A stretch of DNA of 38,942 nucleotides from Pirellulales bacterium (GTDB lineage: Bacteria; Planctomycetota; Planctomycetia; Pirellulales; JAGQOS01): NCBI GenBank assembly GCA_028289525.1, contig JANQPJ010000093.1, forward strand, positions 1-38,942. Direction: 5' to 3'. The notes under the pieces are model-generated. The model had not been told where the DNA came from. It did no database searches and worked only from the letters and a program-made list of their open reading frames with translations. The position numbers and the translations under genes were made by a program. Every line of letters starts with the position of its first letter. Position 1 is the first letter of the stretch. Below, in pieces: positions 17,039 through 25,110 of the stretch.

Positions 17039-18190
17039 GTGAGTATTAATGCCAGAGAACTGAAACGACGATACGATTTGGACGGACCGCAAAAAACGGT
17101 GCGCCATCTTTCCGAGGCCATGCGCGAAGGGCACTTGCGTCCAGACGATTTTAGCATTCGCGACTTGGCCGAAGCGCTGATCCCCGACGGACGTGAATGG
17201 GTGTCGGGGCTCGATCCGCGACATGGCGGGACCAGTGTGTTGGAAGCGAGTGATGGAGTCGATGTGACTGCGTTTTCCAACATCGCCGGCCAAGTCGTGC
17301 ACTCAAAGATTCTAGAAGCGTTTCAAAGGGAAGAGCTGATCGGTTCTAAGCTGGTTGAGACGGTTCCTACCAAGCTTGACGGCGAGCGGATTCCAGGCGT
17401 CGGCCGATTGGGCGATCAGGCGGAAGAGGTGGGTGCCGGCATGCCCTATCCTCACGTTGGGTTAAGCGAAGATTGGATCGAGACCCCATCGACGACCAAA
17501 CGTGGGTTTATCGTGCCGGTGACCAAGGAAGCGCTCTTCTTCGACCGAACCAACCTGATTCTGCGTAATGCTGCCCAGGTTGGCGAAGCGCTGGCGCTGA
17601 ACAAGGAAAAGCGTATCTTGGATGTGATCATTGGGGCGACCAATAACTTCAATTGGCGCGGTACGGCTCATGATACCTATCAAACCACCAGCCCTTGGGT
17701 AAACATTGCGGCCGGCAACCCGTTGACCGACTGGTCGAGCCTCGATCAGGTCGAGCAGGTGTTTGCCGACATCACCGACCCGAACACCGGTGAGCCGGTA
17801 TTGGTGCGAGCTGATCGTCTGTTGGTGGCGCCAGAACTAAGGGCCACTGCCTTGCGAGTCGTGACTGCTACTGAGGTGCGCACTGGTGATATCACCACGG
17901 GAACAGGCACGCAAACGTTGACCGCTAATCCGGTGAGCAGCTATCAGGTCAATTCGAGCCGTCTCCTGAAGGCCAGGCTGGCTGCTGCTGGGATGGCAAC
18001 CTCGACTTGGTTCATGGGCGACTTCAAGCGAGCGTTTGCTTACATGGAGAACTGGCCGGTGGTGGTTACTCAGTCGCCGCTGAACAGCGAAGCCGATTTC
18101 AACCAAGACGTCGTGCTTCGGTTCAAGGCCAGTGAACGAGGCGCCGCGGCGGTGCTTGAGCCCCGAGCAGTGGTCAAGAGCACTGCTTAA
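17039..18190 (+). CDS. Major capsid protein, HK97 fold
   Basis: The start is GTG 17039 after GAGGAG (spacing 7); the track start at 17024 is not used. The 383-residue protein has a short helical N-terminal arm (ELKRRYDLDGPQKTVRHLSEAM) and then a capsid-like body: VDVTAFSNIAGQVVHSKILEAF, GFIVPVTKEALFFDR, RLLVAPELRATALRVV and a C-terminal TWFMGDFKRAFAYMENWPVVV ending in VVLRFKASERGAAAVLEPRAVV. This resembles Mu-like and other HK97-type major heads. It is followed by a hairpin that may lower downstream expression. Confidence 0.85.
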   Translation: MSINARELKRRYDLDGPQKTVRHLSEAMREGHLRPDDFSIRDLAEALIPDGREWVSGLDPRHGGTSVLEASDGVDVTAFSNIAGQVVHSKILEAFQREELIGSKLVETVPTKLDGERIPGVGRLGDQAEEVGAGMPYPHVGLSEDWIETPSTTKRGFIVPVTKEALFFDRTNLILRNAAQVGEALALNKEKRILDVIIGATNNFNWRGTAHDTYQTTSPWVNIAAGNPLTDWSSLDQVEQVFADITDPNTGEPVLVRADRLLVAPELRATALRVVTATEVRTGDITTGTGTQTLTANPVSSYQVNSSRLLKARLAAAGMATSTWFMGDFKRAFAYMENWPVVVTQSPLNSEADFNQDVVLRFKASERGAAAVLEPRAVVKSTA

Positions 18191-18214
18191 GTTGCCGCGC
18201 GCACTTCAAGAGTT

Positions 18215-18251
18215 GCCCGCCGGGTGGTCCATCGCGGCTGCCCGGCGAGGC
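18215..18251 (+). terminator. Possible attenuating hairpin after the capsid gene
   Basis: GCCCGCCGGG and CCCGGCGAGGC pair with one bulge around a 16-nt loop, 25 nt past the capsid stop. There is no T run, so if it works it would be a partial terminator or an mRNA 3'-end stabiliser, common after major capsid genes. Confidence 0.35.
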
Positions 18252-18261
18252 GCTCCAGGCC

Positions 18262-18351
18262 GCGAATTTGGGGCTTCCGATTTGGAATTTAGGATTTGAC
18301 GGACGCGCTCTCACGTACCACTAGCCAAACAAGCACTCACTACCAACCATC
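18262..18351 (+). repeat. Intergenic repeat family R, copy 1
   Basis: Contains CCGATTTGGAATTTAGGATTTG, then ACGCGCTCTCACGTACC, then an ACTCACTACCAACC run. It shares the module order of copies R2 and R3. It abuts the start codon of the next gene, leaving it with no visible ribosome binding site. Confidence 0.8.
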
Positions 18352-19155
18352 ATGCAATCTACTCAATTCACGTTACACAACCTGCGGCGCGTGCTAGCCG
18401 GAGAGCACCCGGTTACCGGACAATACAGCACCGACGCGGCCACCGCGCGCGACCAGATCAACGCAGCCAATATCCCGGTCACCAAGCCGATCAGCTCCGC
18501 CGAACTGCTTTCCTGGTCGGCTCTGAACGGCCGCAAACGCAACATCGAAGCCGCCGCCGCGGGCACCGTCCCGAATGTCGGAAGCTTGCCGCCTGGCGTG
18601 ACGGTCGAATTAGTGCAGGACGTGGCCTCGGCCGCTTCGCTGTTGATTCGACGTGACTCCACCGAACTCGACTTGAGCCTACCTGATCGACAGAACATGT
18701 TGGGCCTGCTGGTCGCTGGAGGCGTGTTGACTCAAGCCGATTCTGACAGCCTGATCCCCCTGGCCGCCGATGAGCCGATCAGCCATGCCACGCAACTCAC
18801 CTGGCCCCGGGTGCCGATCAGCCTGATCCGCCAAGCGATGGGTGATGCGCCAATCAACCAGAAGACGTTGCCCCCCGGGCATGTAGCTCAGGTGCGGCTG
18901 ATAACGGAAGAGGGCGTGCAGCCGATCGAGCACTACGGGGCTGTCACTGCCACTGATCCTGCGGTGCCAAATCTACTTGGTGCGTGGGATGATCTTCTTG
19001 AGCTACTGGCAATGCTCAATGAGATGGATGGCTATTTGGTAATTTTCGAGCCACTGGCCAACTTCGACCCTGGGCAGCCGAATCAGCCGTCGTTGGTCGC
19101 CGATAATCGCGAAGCGCAATGGGCAGAATTTGATGACGAGGCTTTGAATTTCTGA
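18352..19155 (+). CDS. Hypothetical phage structural-region protein
   Basis: The 267-residue product has a start right after repeat R1. Residues 1-60 look like DARDQINAANIPV and SSAELLSWSALNGRKRNI segments, residues 100-150 have LPDRQNMLGLLVAGGVLTQADSDSL, a pattern I have seen in phage proteins of unknown function, and the C-terminal half ends in DDEALNF. The last residues and the stop codon are supplied by repeat R2, so the original C-terminus may be lost. Codon use looks more GC-rich than in the capsid genes, which fits a separately acquired cassette. No function is assigned. Confidence 0.65.
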   Translation: MQSTQFTLHNLRRVLAGEHPVTGQYSTDAATARDQINAANIPVTKPISSAELLSWSALNGRKRNIEAAAAGTVPNVGSLPPGVTVELVQDVASAASLLIRRDSTELDLSLPDRQNMLGLLVAGGVLTQADSDSLIPLAADEPISHATQLTWPRVPISLIRQAMGDAPINQKTLPPGHVAQVRLITEEGVQPIEHYGAVTATDPAVPNLLGAWDDLLELLAMLNEMDGYLVIFEPLANFDPGQPNQPSLVADNREAQWAEFDDEALNF

Positions 19156-19240
19156 TTTCTGATTTGGAATTTAGGATTTGACGGACGCGCTCACGCGTAC
19201 CACTCACCACTCAACACTCACTAACAACCAACGAAAAACG
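19143..19240 (+). repeat. Intergenic repeat family R, copy 2
   Basis: Runs from CTTTGAATTTCTGATTTC through GGAATTTAGGATTTGACGG, ACGCGCTCACGCGTACC and a CACTCACCACTCAACACTC run. It overlaps the last four codons and stop of the gene at 18352. A further partial copy (GAATTTCTGATTTG plus TTCGGATTTCGGATTTAG) follows at about 19286-19326. Confidence 0.85.
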
Positions 19241-19337
19241 AATGACCAAAACGCGAACGCGCGTTGTTTGGAAAATTTAGACATTCGAATTTCTGATTTG
19301 TTTCGGATTTCGGATTTAGAATTTCGTGCTTGAAACC

Positions 19338-21161
19338 ATGCCAGAAGCTACCAACCAATTCGACAACGCCACTGGCCTGACCCTGGAGCAATCCGAGGTT
19401 GCCGCCGGCGTGCTGCGCAACGCGGAGATCGTGGCCGGCCAGTTCCAGGCGATTGGCCGGACGACCAGCGGTGACGTGCTCAGTGGCCTAGACGTTGAGT
19501 CGGTGTCTAGCCTCGACGGCGTGATTGCCAGCAAGCCGGCCGGATCAACCATCCGAATCCAGGTGAGCAGCGACGGCGTCACATTCACCAACGCTTTCGG
19601 CGAAGACTGCACGAACACCGGGGCGTTTACTCTTGATGGCGTGAACGACTATCTCGGCATCGACGCGCCATTTCGGACCGCCGACCAATCTGGGGCGGTG
19701 TCAATGTGGGTGCGGTATACGCCAGGCGGCGGAAGCTGGATCTGGATGAACGGGGCGTGGACAAACAACGGCAATCGAGTCGAGACCTGGATTGTCGGTG
19801 CCGCTGGGTCGCGATCAATTGACCTGCGGGTAACCAACAGCACGACGATCAATATTGGAAATCGGGTCAGGACACCCCCTGGCTCGATCGTCGCCGGGCG
19901 CTGGCATCACGTCATCTGGATTTCGACAGGCTCCAGCTACGTAATCTTGATTGATGGCGTCCTTCAGCCGCTGTCGGTCATCAGTGGCAGCAACAACGGC
20001 TCTTGGTTTAGCGATTGCGTGAACCTAGACCGCTGGACGATCGGGGCGCAGCGCAAAAACTTCAAGACACAGTTTTATTTCGGTGGCGACATCGACGATG
20101 TGCGAGTGTTTAGTCAGGCTCCGACGACCGAGCAAGCCAAGGACTTCTTCTTTCGCCACAAGACGCCCCCGGGCCAGGTAAATCGCTGGCGATTCGATGA
20201 GATCGACACGCCGGCCGTGGGGCAAACACCTGACGCGGTCGGTACGGCACACCTTACGATCGTGGGCGCTCAGCACGAGACGGACTGGCGAGAGTTGCCA
20301 GTGTTCGGCGAAGCGGTTGGCACGCTCGACACCCTCGCGCTTGATGGCGTGAACGACTACGTCGACATATCACATTCCTCGCTAAATATCGTTGGCGATC
20401 TGACCGTCTCGGCGTGGATCAATCCACGGAGATTTCCGACCTCAGGCCATGCCATGGCCGTCAACCAATGGTCTGCGTCGACCGGCACCAATTTTTACAT
20501 TGCGTTCTTGGAGACGTTTGGTTGGGATTTATGCGTTCGATCTGGCAACGGAGGAAGCGGCGGTTCGACGATTTTGCATACTCCGATCCCGCTGAACGCT
20601 TGGACCCACGTCGTTTTGCGCCGCGAAGGCACGACACTTACTTTGTTTGTCGACGGCCAGTTGATCGACTCGACGGACATCACTGGCTTCCTGGGCGGGA
20701 GCGCGAGCGCTACTTGGATAGGCCGGTTTAGCAGTGGTACCTATCACTTCGATGGCCTGCTGGCGAACGTGTCCGTGTGGGCGAGCGGTCTCAGTGATAG
20801 CCAAGTACAAACGCTGTCTAGCCAGGGCCACCGAGGTGGCTTGCCAACGCCTTTGGGCGAGTGGAGAGCCGATGAAGGCGCCGGCACGATACTCAATAAC
20901 CACGGCACGGCCAGCAACCAGGGCTCGATTGTCGGCGCAACCTGGACCCAGCGGATCGACCGACCGGCACCGAGCGCCGAGAGCTGGTCGATCGACGTCA
21001 GCGGGGCAGGGCTGACCAATAGCGCGTTTTGGCGTGTGCTGATGATGGCCGTCGCCGACGATCGCACGGCCGCGCTCGATGAACTGAGCGTGGTCTGCGA
21101 GACTTCAGTTGGTTTGCCGCTATCGGTGCTGGTGAGCGGGCATTACGCGGGGGCAGTCTGA
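19338..21161 (+). CDS. Twin LamG-like jelly-roll protein of the phage module
   Basis: The start ATG (MPEATNQFDNATG) lies four codons inside the track ORF, whose GTG is part of the repeat. Residues about 97-275 form a first LamG/concanavalin-like jelly roll (FTLDGVNDYLGI, WHHVIWISTG, ILIDGVLQ, DDVRVFSQAP). Residues about 333-500 form a second one (LALDGVNDYVDIS, VSAWINP, WTHVVLRREGTTLTLFVDGQ, ANVSVWASGLS), and a third start-like piece is near LGEWRADEGAG. Such domains bind glycans or act in adhesion, so a role in host or surface recognition on the particle is likely but inferred. The stop is provided by repeat R3. Confidence 0.8.
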   Translation: MPEATNQFDNATGLTLEQSEVAAGVLRNAEIVAGQFQAIGRTTSGDVLSGLDVESVSSLDGVIASKPAGSTIRIQVSSDGVTFTNAFGEDCTNTGAFTLDGVNDYLGIDAPFRTADQSGAVSMWVRYTPGGGSWIWMNGAWTNNGNRVETWIVGAAGSRSIDLRVTNSTTINIGNRVRTPPGSIVAGRWHHVIWISTGSSYVILIDGVLQPLSVISGSNNGSWFSDCVNLDRWTIGAQRKNFKTQFYFGGDIDDVRVFSQAPTTEQAKDFFFRHKTPPGQVNRWRFDEIDTPAVGQTPDAVGTAHLTIVGAQHETDWRELPVFGEAVGTLDTLALDGVNDYVDISHSSLNIVGDLTVSAWINPRRFPTSGHAMAVNQWSASTGTNFYIAFLETFGWDLCVRSGNGGSGGSTILHTPIPLNAWTHVVLRREGTTLTLFVDGQLIDSTDITGFLGGSASATWIGRFSSGTYHFDGLLANVSVWASGLSDSQVQTLSSQGHRGGLPTPLGEWRADEGAGTILNNHGTASNQGSIVGATWTQRIDRPAPSAESWSIDVSGAGLTNSAFWRVLMMAVADDRTAALDELSVVCETSVGLPLSVLVSGHYAGAV

Positions 21162-21299
21162 ATTTCTGATTCCTGATTTGGAATTTGAGCCACGGATTAA
21201 CACGGAGAAAAAGTTTTTGGTCATTAGTGGTTGGTTGTTAGTACGCGCTAGCGCGTTCGTCAAATCCTAAATTCCAAATCAGAAATCAGAAATTCAAAG
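21160..21299 (+). repeat. Intergenic repeat family R, copy 3 with inverted ends
   Basis: The left end GAATTTCTGATTCCTGATTT overlaps the LamG stop codon. The right end (21259-21299) is the reverse complement of the same module, AAATCAGAAATCAGAAATTC. Between them lie the CACGGATTAACACGG motif and the palindrome ACGCGCTAGCGCGT. The whole looks like a short inverted-repeat element. Confidence 0.85.
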
Positions 21300-21411
21300 G
21301 CCCTCCACCCTTCACCCTAAACCGCGTCCCACCACTCACTAACTACCAACAACTAACAACTAACGACCTTCTGTCGCGTTCCCTAAACCCTAAACCCTAA
21401 GCCGATTCAAA
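21300..21411 (+). repeat. Low-complexity tail of repeat family R, with CCCTAAA triplet
   Basis: The region holds CCCTCCACCCTTCACCCTAAA, ACTCACTAACTACC-type heptamers and three telomere-like CCCTAAA units (21381-21401), ending 10 nt before the ATG at 21412. Its first part is the reverse complement of the beginning of copy R4 at 32356. No ribosome binding site for the next gene is visible in it. Confidence 0.75.
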
Positions 21412-22149
21412 ATGGCAATCCGAAGTCAGCAAATTACGATTACCTACACGTCGTGGGATACGCAGGCGAATGTGCCTAAGTCCAGTGATGGTGTGAACCA
21501 TACGCTGAGATGGGTCAAAGATGGCGTGGAATCGGTCCCTGTCAATGAACCTGTTGAAAAGAGCAATGGCGAATATGCGCTCACGCTCACCTCGACGGAG
21601 ACGGATTGCGACGTAGGGACGTTGAGTGGTTCGAGCTCGACGGCCGGTGTTGTGATCGTTCCGGTCAAGGTCGATTTTGTGCGTCTCCCTGTCGTGGCGC
21701 CTGGTGACAATGGTGGGCTGCCAACCGTGGATGCTGGTAATTTTGTGGCTGGAATTCAAGGGGCGAAGAACACGCTAGACCAGCTCAGCGACTTGACGGC
21801 CGTAGAGGTTGCCAGCGCCGTATGGGATGAATTGCAAGTTGGGCACACCACGGCAGGAACTTTTGGAGCCTATCTGGATGCCGCCATTAGTTCTCTATCG
21901 TCAGGTAGCTCGGGCAGCACTAGCACTAGCACCGGCAACTATCTGCAGGATTTAGTGGCTGCCAGAGACAACGTGGCGCTCCAGTTAGCTGACCTGACGG
22001 CAAATCCGAAGCCAACGTATGACGTCGATGGCCAAAAAGTTGATTGGGATACTCATTTCAAGGCTCTGAGTGCACAGCTCGAATCGCTGACCTTGGCGAT
22101 TCAGGGAGCCGAGCCGTTTGAGGTTCAGACGACAGGATACACACAATGA
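21412..22149 (+). CDS. Phage structural protein with fibre-like motif
   Basis: The 245-residue protein has a beta-rich N-terminal domain (QQITITYTSWDTQ, GVNHTLRWVKDGVE, NGEYALTLTSTETD, VKVDFVRLP) like those in phage fibre or neck proteins. A loop motif VASAVWDELQVGHTTAGTFG, known from phage tail proteins, follows. Then come a Ser/Gly-rich linker (SSGSSGSTSTSTG) and a coiled tail. The next gene overlaps by ATGA. The start codon is 10 nt from a repeat and has no evident ribosome binding site. Confidence 0.7.
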   Translation: MAIRSQQITITYTSWDTQANVPKSSDGVNHTLRWVKDGVESVPVNEPVEKSNGEYALTLTSTETDCDVGTLSGSSSTAGVVIVPVKVDFVRLPVVAPGDNGGLPTVDAGNFVAGIQGAKNTLDQLSDLTAVEVASAVWDELQVGHTTAGTFGAYLDAAISSLSSGSSGSTSTSTGNYLQDLVAARDNVALQLADLTANPKPTYDVDGQKVDWDTHFKALSAQLESLTLAIQGAEPFEVQTTGYTQ

Positions 22150-22808
22150 GTATGGCGTTTGACCCTGCCAATGATTTTGAGACGGTGGTCGATCAACTCG
22201 AGCCGGTCATGCTGACATGGCCTGATGCGACCGTGACGTCAATCGAGCGGGCTCTGCGGAGAACTGGCTTTACTGGCGAAGGACGAGCGGTTGGGCGTCG
22301 TGTGGTCGAAGCTGGAGTCATCCAAGGTGATGTTATCTGGCATTTGCCGGCCTCCGAGGTTCCCTGCCAGCCGCCCTTGGGCAGTGTGATTACCGACTCG
22401 CAGGATGTTGCCTGGACGGTGCTGATGGTTGAGCATCAGGCCGCTGGTCGTCGTTGGCGATGCCATGCCCGGAATTTAACGATTGCACATGGTCTTGACC
22501 GGTTGATTCAAGTTCAGGTGATGCGTAGCAAAAAGGGGCCGCACGGAGAGTCGAAGCGCGACTGGCAAACCAGCTACTCTCGTCTTGCCGCACGCATCCA
22601 GCCAGAGTCGGTGCAGCCTGAGGTGCGAAACGACGCGCTGGGGGCCGAGGTTTCGCACATCGTCTACTTGGCCGAAGATCTGGAACTCGGACCACGGCAT
22701 CGAATCGTTGATTTGGCTGGCACAAGCTATGTCGTGCTCAAGACGATTCGCTCCGAACGCATTGGGGAATTAATGCAAGTGTGGGTGCGAGAACAGGCTG
22801 AAGGATAA
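22146..22808 (+). CDS. Putative head-tail connector protein
   Basis: The 220-residue product overlaps the previous stop (ATGA). It is beta-rich with charged helices: DVIWHLPASEVPCQPPLGSVITDSQD, AWTVLMVEHQAAGRRWRCHARNL, then RLAARIQPESVQPEV and RIVDLAGTSYVVLKTIRSERIGELMQVWVRE. The last part resembles head-closure proteins, where a GTSY-type strand and loop precede the end. Position after the capsid cassette and before small tail genes supports a connector role. The family match is by pattern only. Confidence 0.65.
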   Translation: MSMAFDPANDFETVVDQLEPVMLTWPDATVTSIERALRRTGFTGEGRAVGRRVVEAGVIQGDVIWHLPASEVPCQPPLGSVITDSQDVAWTVLMVEHQAAGRRWRCHARNLTIAHGLDRLIQVQVMRSKKGPHGESKRDWQTSYSRLAARIQPESVQPEVRNDALGAEVSHIVYLAEDLELGPRHRIVDLAGTSYVVLKTIRSERIGELMQVWVREQAEG

Positions 22809-22863
22809 AGCTTCGGGCTGGTCTAGATAGAGCAGGTTATCGGTGAGAGAAAGGTGAGGAATC

Positions 22864-23265
22864 ATGAGTTTAGAGCGTGCGATTCACCGGCATTGGACTG
22901 CTTGGCGTCCGTTAACCTCGCTTGTGCCAGCCGATCGGGTGCGTACTGGTTGGATTCTGGCGACTGAAAGCGGAGAAGCGCCTTTCCCTTATGTAACTAT
23001 CGAGCGCGCCGGGCGTTTGCAAACCCAGTATTTGGCCGAAGGAGTGCAGCTGCAAACAATCACGATACGTTTTAACCTCTGGACGCGTGAATTGGTCGAG
23101 GGCAAACGAATTGCTGCCGAGATCGAATGTCGCTTTGGCCGGCAAGAGTTTAGCGATGGTTGTGTGCGCGTGCTCGACATGCAGCTTAGCGGGCATAACG
23201 AGACGTTTCAGGAAGACGGAATATGGCATTTGGAACTTGAGTATTTAACCCGTAGTGAATCCTGA
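22864..23265 (+). CDS. Tail completion/terminator-like protein (DUF3168-like)
   Basis: A GAGAAAGGTGAGG site precedes the ATG. The 133-residue protein has RAIHRHWTAWRPLTSLVPADRV, then PFPYVTIERAG, a strand-rich middle (TITIRFNLWTRE) and a closing strand near GIWHLELEYLTR. This is the layout of tail-terminator or DUF3168-type proteins that cap the connector or tail. The fit rests on layout and position. Confidence 0.65.
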   Translation: MSLERAIHRHWTAWRPLTSLVPADRVRTGWILATESGEAPFPYVTIERAGRLQTQYLAEGVQLQTITIRFNLWTRELVEGKRIAAEIECRFGRQEFSDGCVRVLDMQLSGHNETFQEDGIWHLELEYLTRSES

Positions 23266-23273
23266 GGAATACT

Positions 23274-23792
23274 ATGAGCGACACCCTATCCCTGGACATC
23301 CAAGCCAGCATTCAATGGTTGTTTGAAGAAACGCTTGACCTTTCCACGGTTTCCGATCATTCGAAAGTGGACTTTCTGCGCAGTGTGTCAGATGGCACTG
23401 CCGACGGACAGGCAGACAAAATTTGGCACGATATTCGAACCGTTGCATCCGGGGCAAACGATGACCTCGATTTGACCAGCCTGTCGCAAACGATTCATAG
23501 CAGTGTGATCACAATCAATTTGGCCAAGGTCAAGGCGCTGTTTATCGTCAACACGGCGACCGCAGCCGGAGAACGCCTTTATCTCGATTCGTCGGTCGCA
23601 GGGGCGCTGTTGGGGCCATTCAACGGAAATGCGACGAGTCGGATCGAGGTGCCGGCCGATAGTCCATTGTTGTTGACCAATTTAATTGCTGGCTGGGCAG
23701 TTGCTAATGGCACAAGCGATGTGCTACGGGTTACCAACGATGGGACCGGTAACATCGACTACAAAATTGTGATTGTGGGCACCTCGGCGTAA
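23274..23792 (+). CDS. Hypothetical phage structural protein
   Basis: The 172-residue product starts 8 nt after the previous stop. It is strand-rich (IHSSVITINLAKVKALFIVN, RIEVPADSPLLLTN, DVLRVTNDGTGNIDYKIVIVGTSA), with a C-terminal strand pattern like that of phage beta-sandwich decoration or tail proteins. No catalytic motif is seen. The family is not recognised; co-transcription with connector genes makes a structural role likely. Confidence 0.65.
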   Translation: MSDTLSLDIQASIQWLFEETLDLSTVSDHSKVDFLRSVSDGTADGQADKIWHDIRTVASGANDDLDLTSLSQTIHSSVITINLAKVKALFIVNTATAAGERLYLDSSVAGALLGPFNGNATSRIEVPADSPLLLTNLIAGWAVANGTSDVLRVTNDGTGNIDYKIVIVGTSA

Positions 23793-23822
23793 TTCACGCG
23801 AATTCAATATGAGAAACATGGC

Positions 23823-24212
23823 ATGGCGACCAAGAGTGGCAAAGACGGCAGAGTGGAGATCGGGCCGACGGCTGTGGCTTCGATCACGGCTTGGCAGTTG
23901 ACGATTCAGGCAAGCAGTTTGGCCTATACCAGTTCGGCCACCGGTGGCGCGGTAGCTCGCTTGCCTGGGGCCAAGGATGCCAGGGGCAGCATCGTCTTTC
24001 AACTTGATTTCACCAGCCCGATTACCGAATCGCTCGAGGAAGGAACACTCGTCACGCTGAAATTATATTTGGATCGCACACGGTTCTATACAGTTCCTGC
24101 GGTCATCGACGCAATCGAGTTCGAGCCGATCGACGTCGTCATGGGGGATCCCATCGGCGGCAAGATTATCTTTTCCGGAGCCGGGCCGATTACCAGTCCG
24201 GTGTTCGCGTAA
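23823..24212 (+). CDS. Tail-tube-like protein
   Basis: The 129-residue protein has MATKSGKDGRVEIGPTAVASITAWQLTI at the start and DGRVEIG-type, ARGSIVFQLDF and EEGTLVTLKLYL strands, ending in GDPIGGKIIFSGAGPI. The pattern of an N-terminal GK-rich arm, beta-sandwich strands and a closing GxxFxGxG segment is that of small phage tail-tube or neck proteins. It is preceded by GAGAAACATGGC with weak spacing. Confidence 0.65.
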   Translation: MATKSGKDGRVEIGPTAVASITAWQLTIQASSLAYTSSATGGAVARLPGAKDARGSIVFQLDFTSPITESLEEGTLVTLKLYLDRTRFYTVPAVIDAIEFEPIDVVMGDPIGGKIIFSGAGPITSPVFA

Positions 24213-24275
24213 GGCAGCGGCAAGGTAAGGGCGTTGCGATTAATTAAGTAGAATTCATGACGGAAGGTGGCTCAG

Positions 24276-25097
24276 GTGGCGATCGATTTTGAAGAATTAC
24301 AAGGATCGCCCAGGCTTCGGATTGGACAAGGCGAGAGCATCGCACAGCGTGTCTTTCGGGTTGCCTGGGACGACTGGCAGGCGTTTAGTGAGTCACTGGT
24401 CGGTGGCTGGCGAGAAACCGGTGGTGCCTATACTTATCTGTCGCCGATTGCTTTTCCAGGGCTTTCGCAATTTTATGTCGACGACCTGGAGATCGATCCA
24501 TTCGATCCCGGCAACCCTGTTGGCGATCAGGTAGAGTCCGTGGCTCGCGGCACCAATATCTATCCAGCAGCCGGCGCACGTGTCACGGCAACCTATCGCG
24601 CTCGGGGCACTGCCCGACTCAGGGATCAGCCACCCATCCAGGAAGGCACGTTTCTGACCTATCAAGCCCATGTCGGGGTCGATCAGTCCGTGGCGCCAGG
24701 CAGAGATTGGGTATGGGAAAGTGATACGGCAAAATTGCCTGGCGACATGAATCTTAGTCTGTTGGTGCCGATCGGCACCTTTTCGCTCACGTGGCACATG
24801 GTGGCCCGCCCTCCCTGGCAAGCAATACGTCAGCTACGAGGCCAGATCAACAACACGCCATTTCTGGATGTTGCAGCGGAACGGGTGCTCTTTCTCGGCG
24901 CGCGTGTGCGAAGAGAGTTCGAGTTTCTCGACCAGTTGAGTCGATGGGTCGTTACTTATGAGTTTGCTGAGCATGTGAGTTCGTGGAACCAACTCCGGCG
25001 TCCCGGCGTCGGGTTTGCCAGGATTGAAGACGCGGTGAGTGGGGCGACTCCCTACGAAAGCGGTAACTTCGAGGCGCTCTTTCAGTTTGGTTCGTAA
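24276..25097 (+). CDS. Hypothetical phage structural protein
   Basis: I chose GTG 24276 (MAIDFEELQG) because GGAAGG lies 8 nt upstream; the GTG at 24267 overlaps that site. The 273-residue protein is Trp- and Arg-rich and strand-rich: RVFRVAWDDWQAFSESL, GGAYTYLSP, ARVTATYRARGTARLRDQP, FSLTWHMVARPPWQAIRQLRGQINN and a late RREFEFLDQLSRWVVTYEF. No family is recognised. It lies just before the last gene of the run and might be a baseplate- or neck-like protein. Confidence 0.65.
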   Translation: MAIDFEELQGSPRLRIGQGESIAQRVFRVAWDDWQAFSESLVGGWRETGGAYTYLSPIAFPGLSQFYVDDLEIDPFDPGNPVGDQVESVARGTNIYPAAGARVTATYRARGTARLRDQPPIQEGTFLTYQAHVGVDQSVAPGRDWVWESDTAKLPGDMNLSLLVPIGTFSLTWHMVARPPWQAIRQLRGQINNTPFLDVAAERVLFLGARVRREFEFLDQLSRWVVTYEFAEHVSSWNQLRRPGVGFARIEDAVSGATPYESGNFEALFQFGS

Positions 25098-25110
25098 GGA
25101 GGCATTCAAA

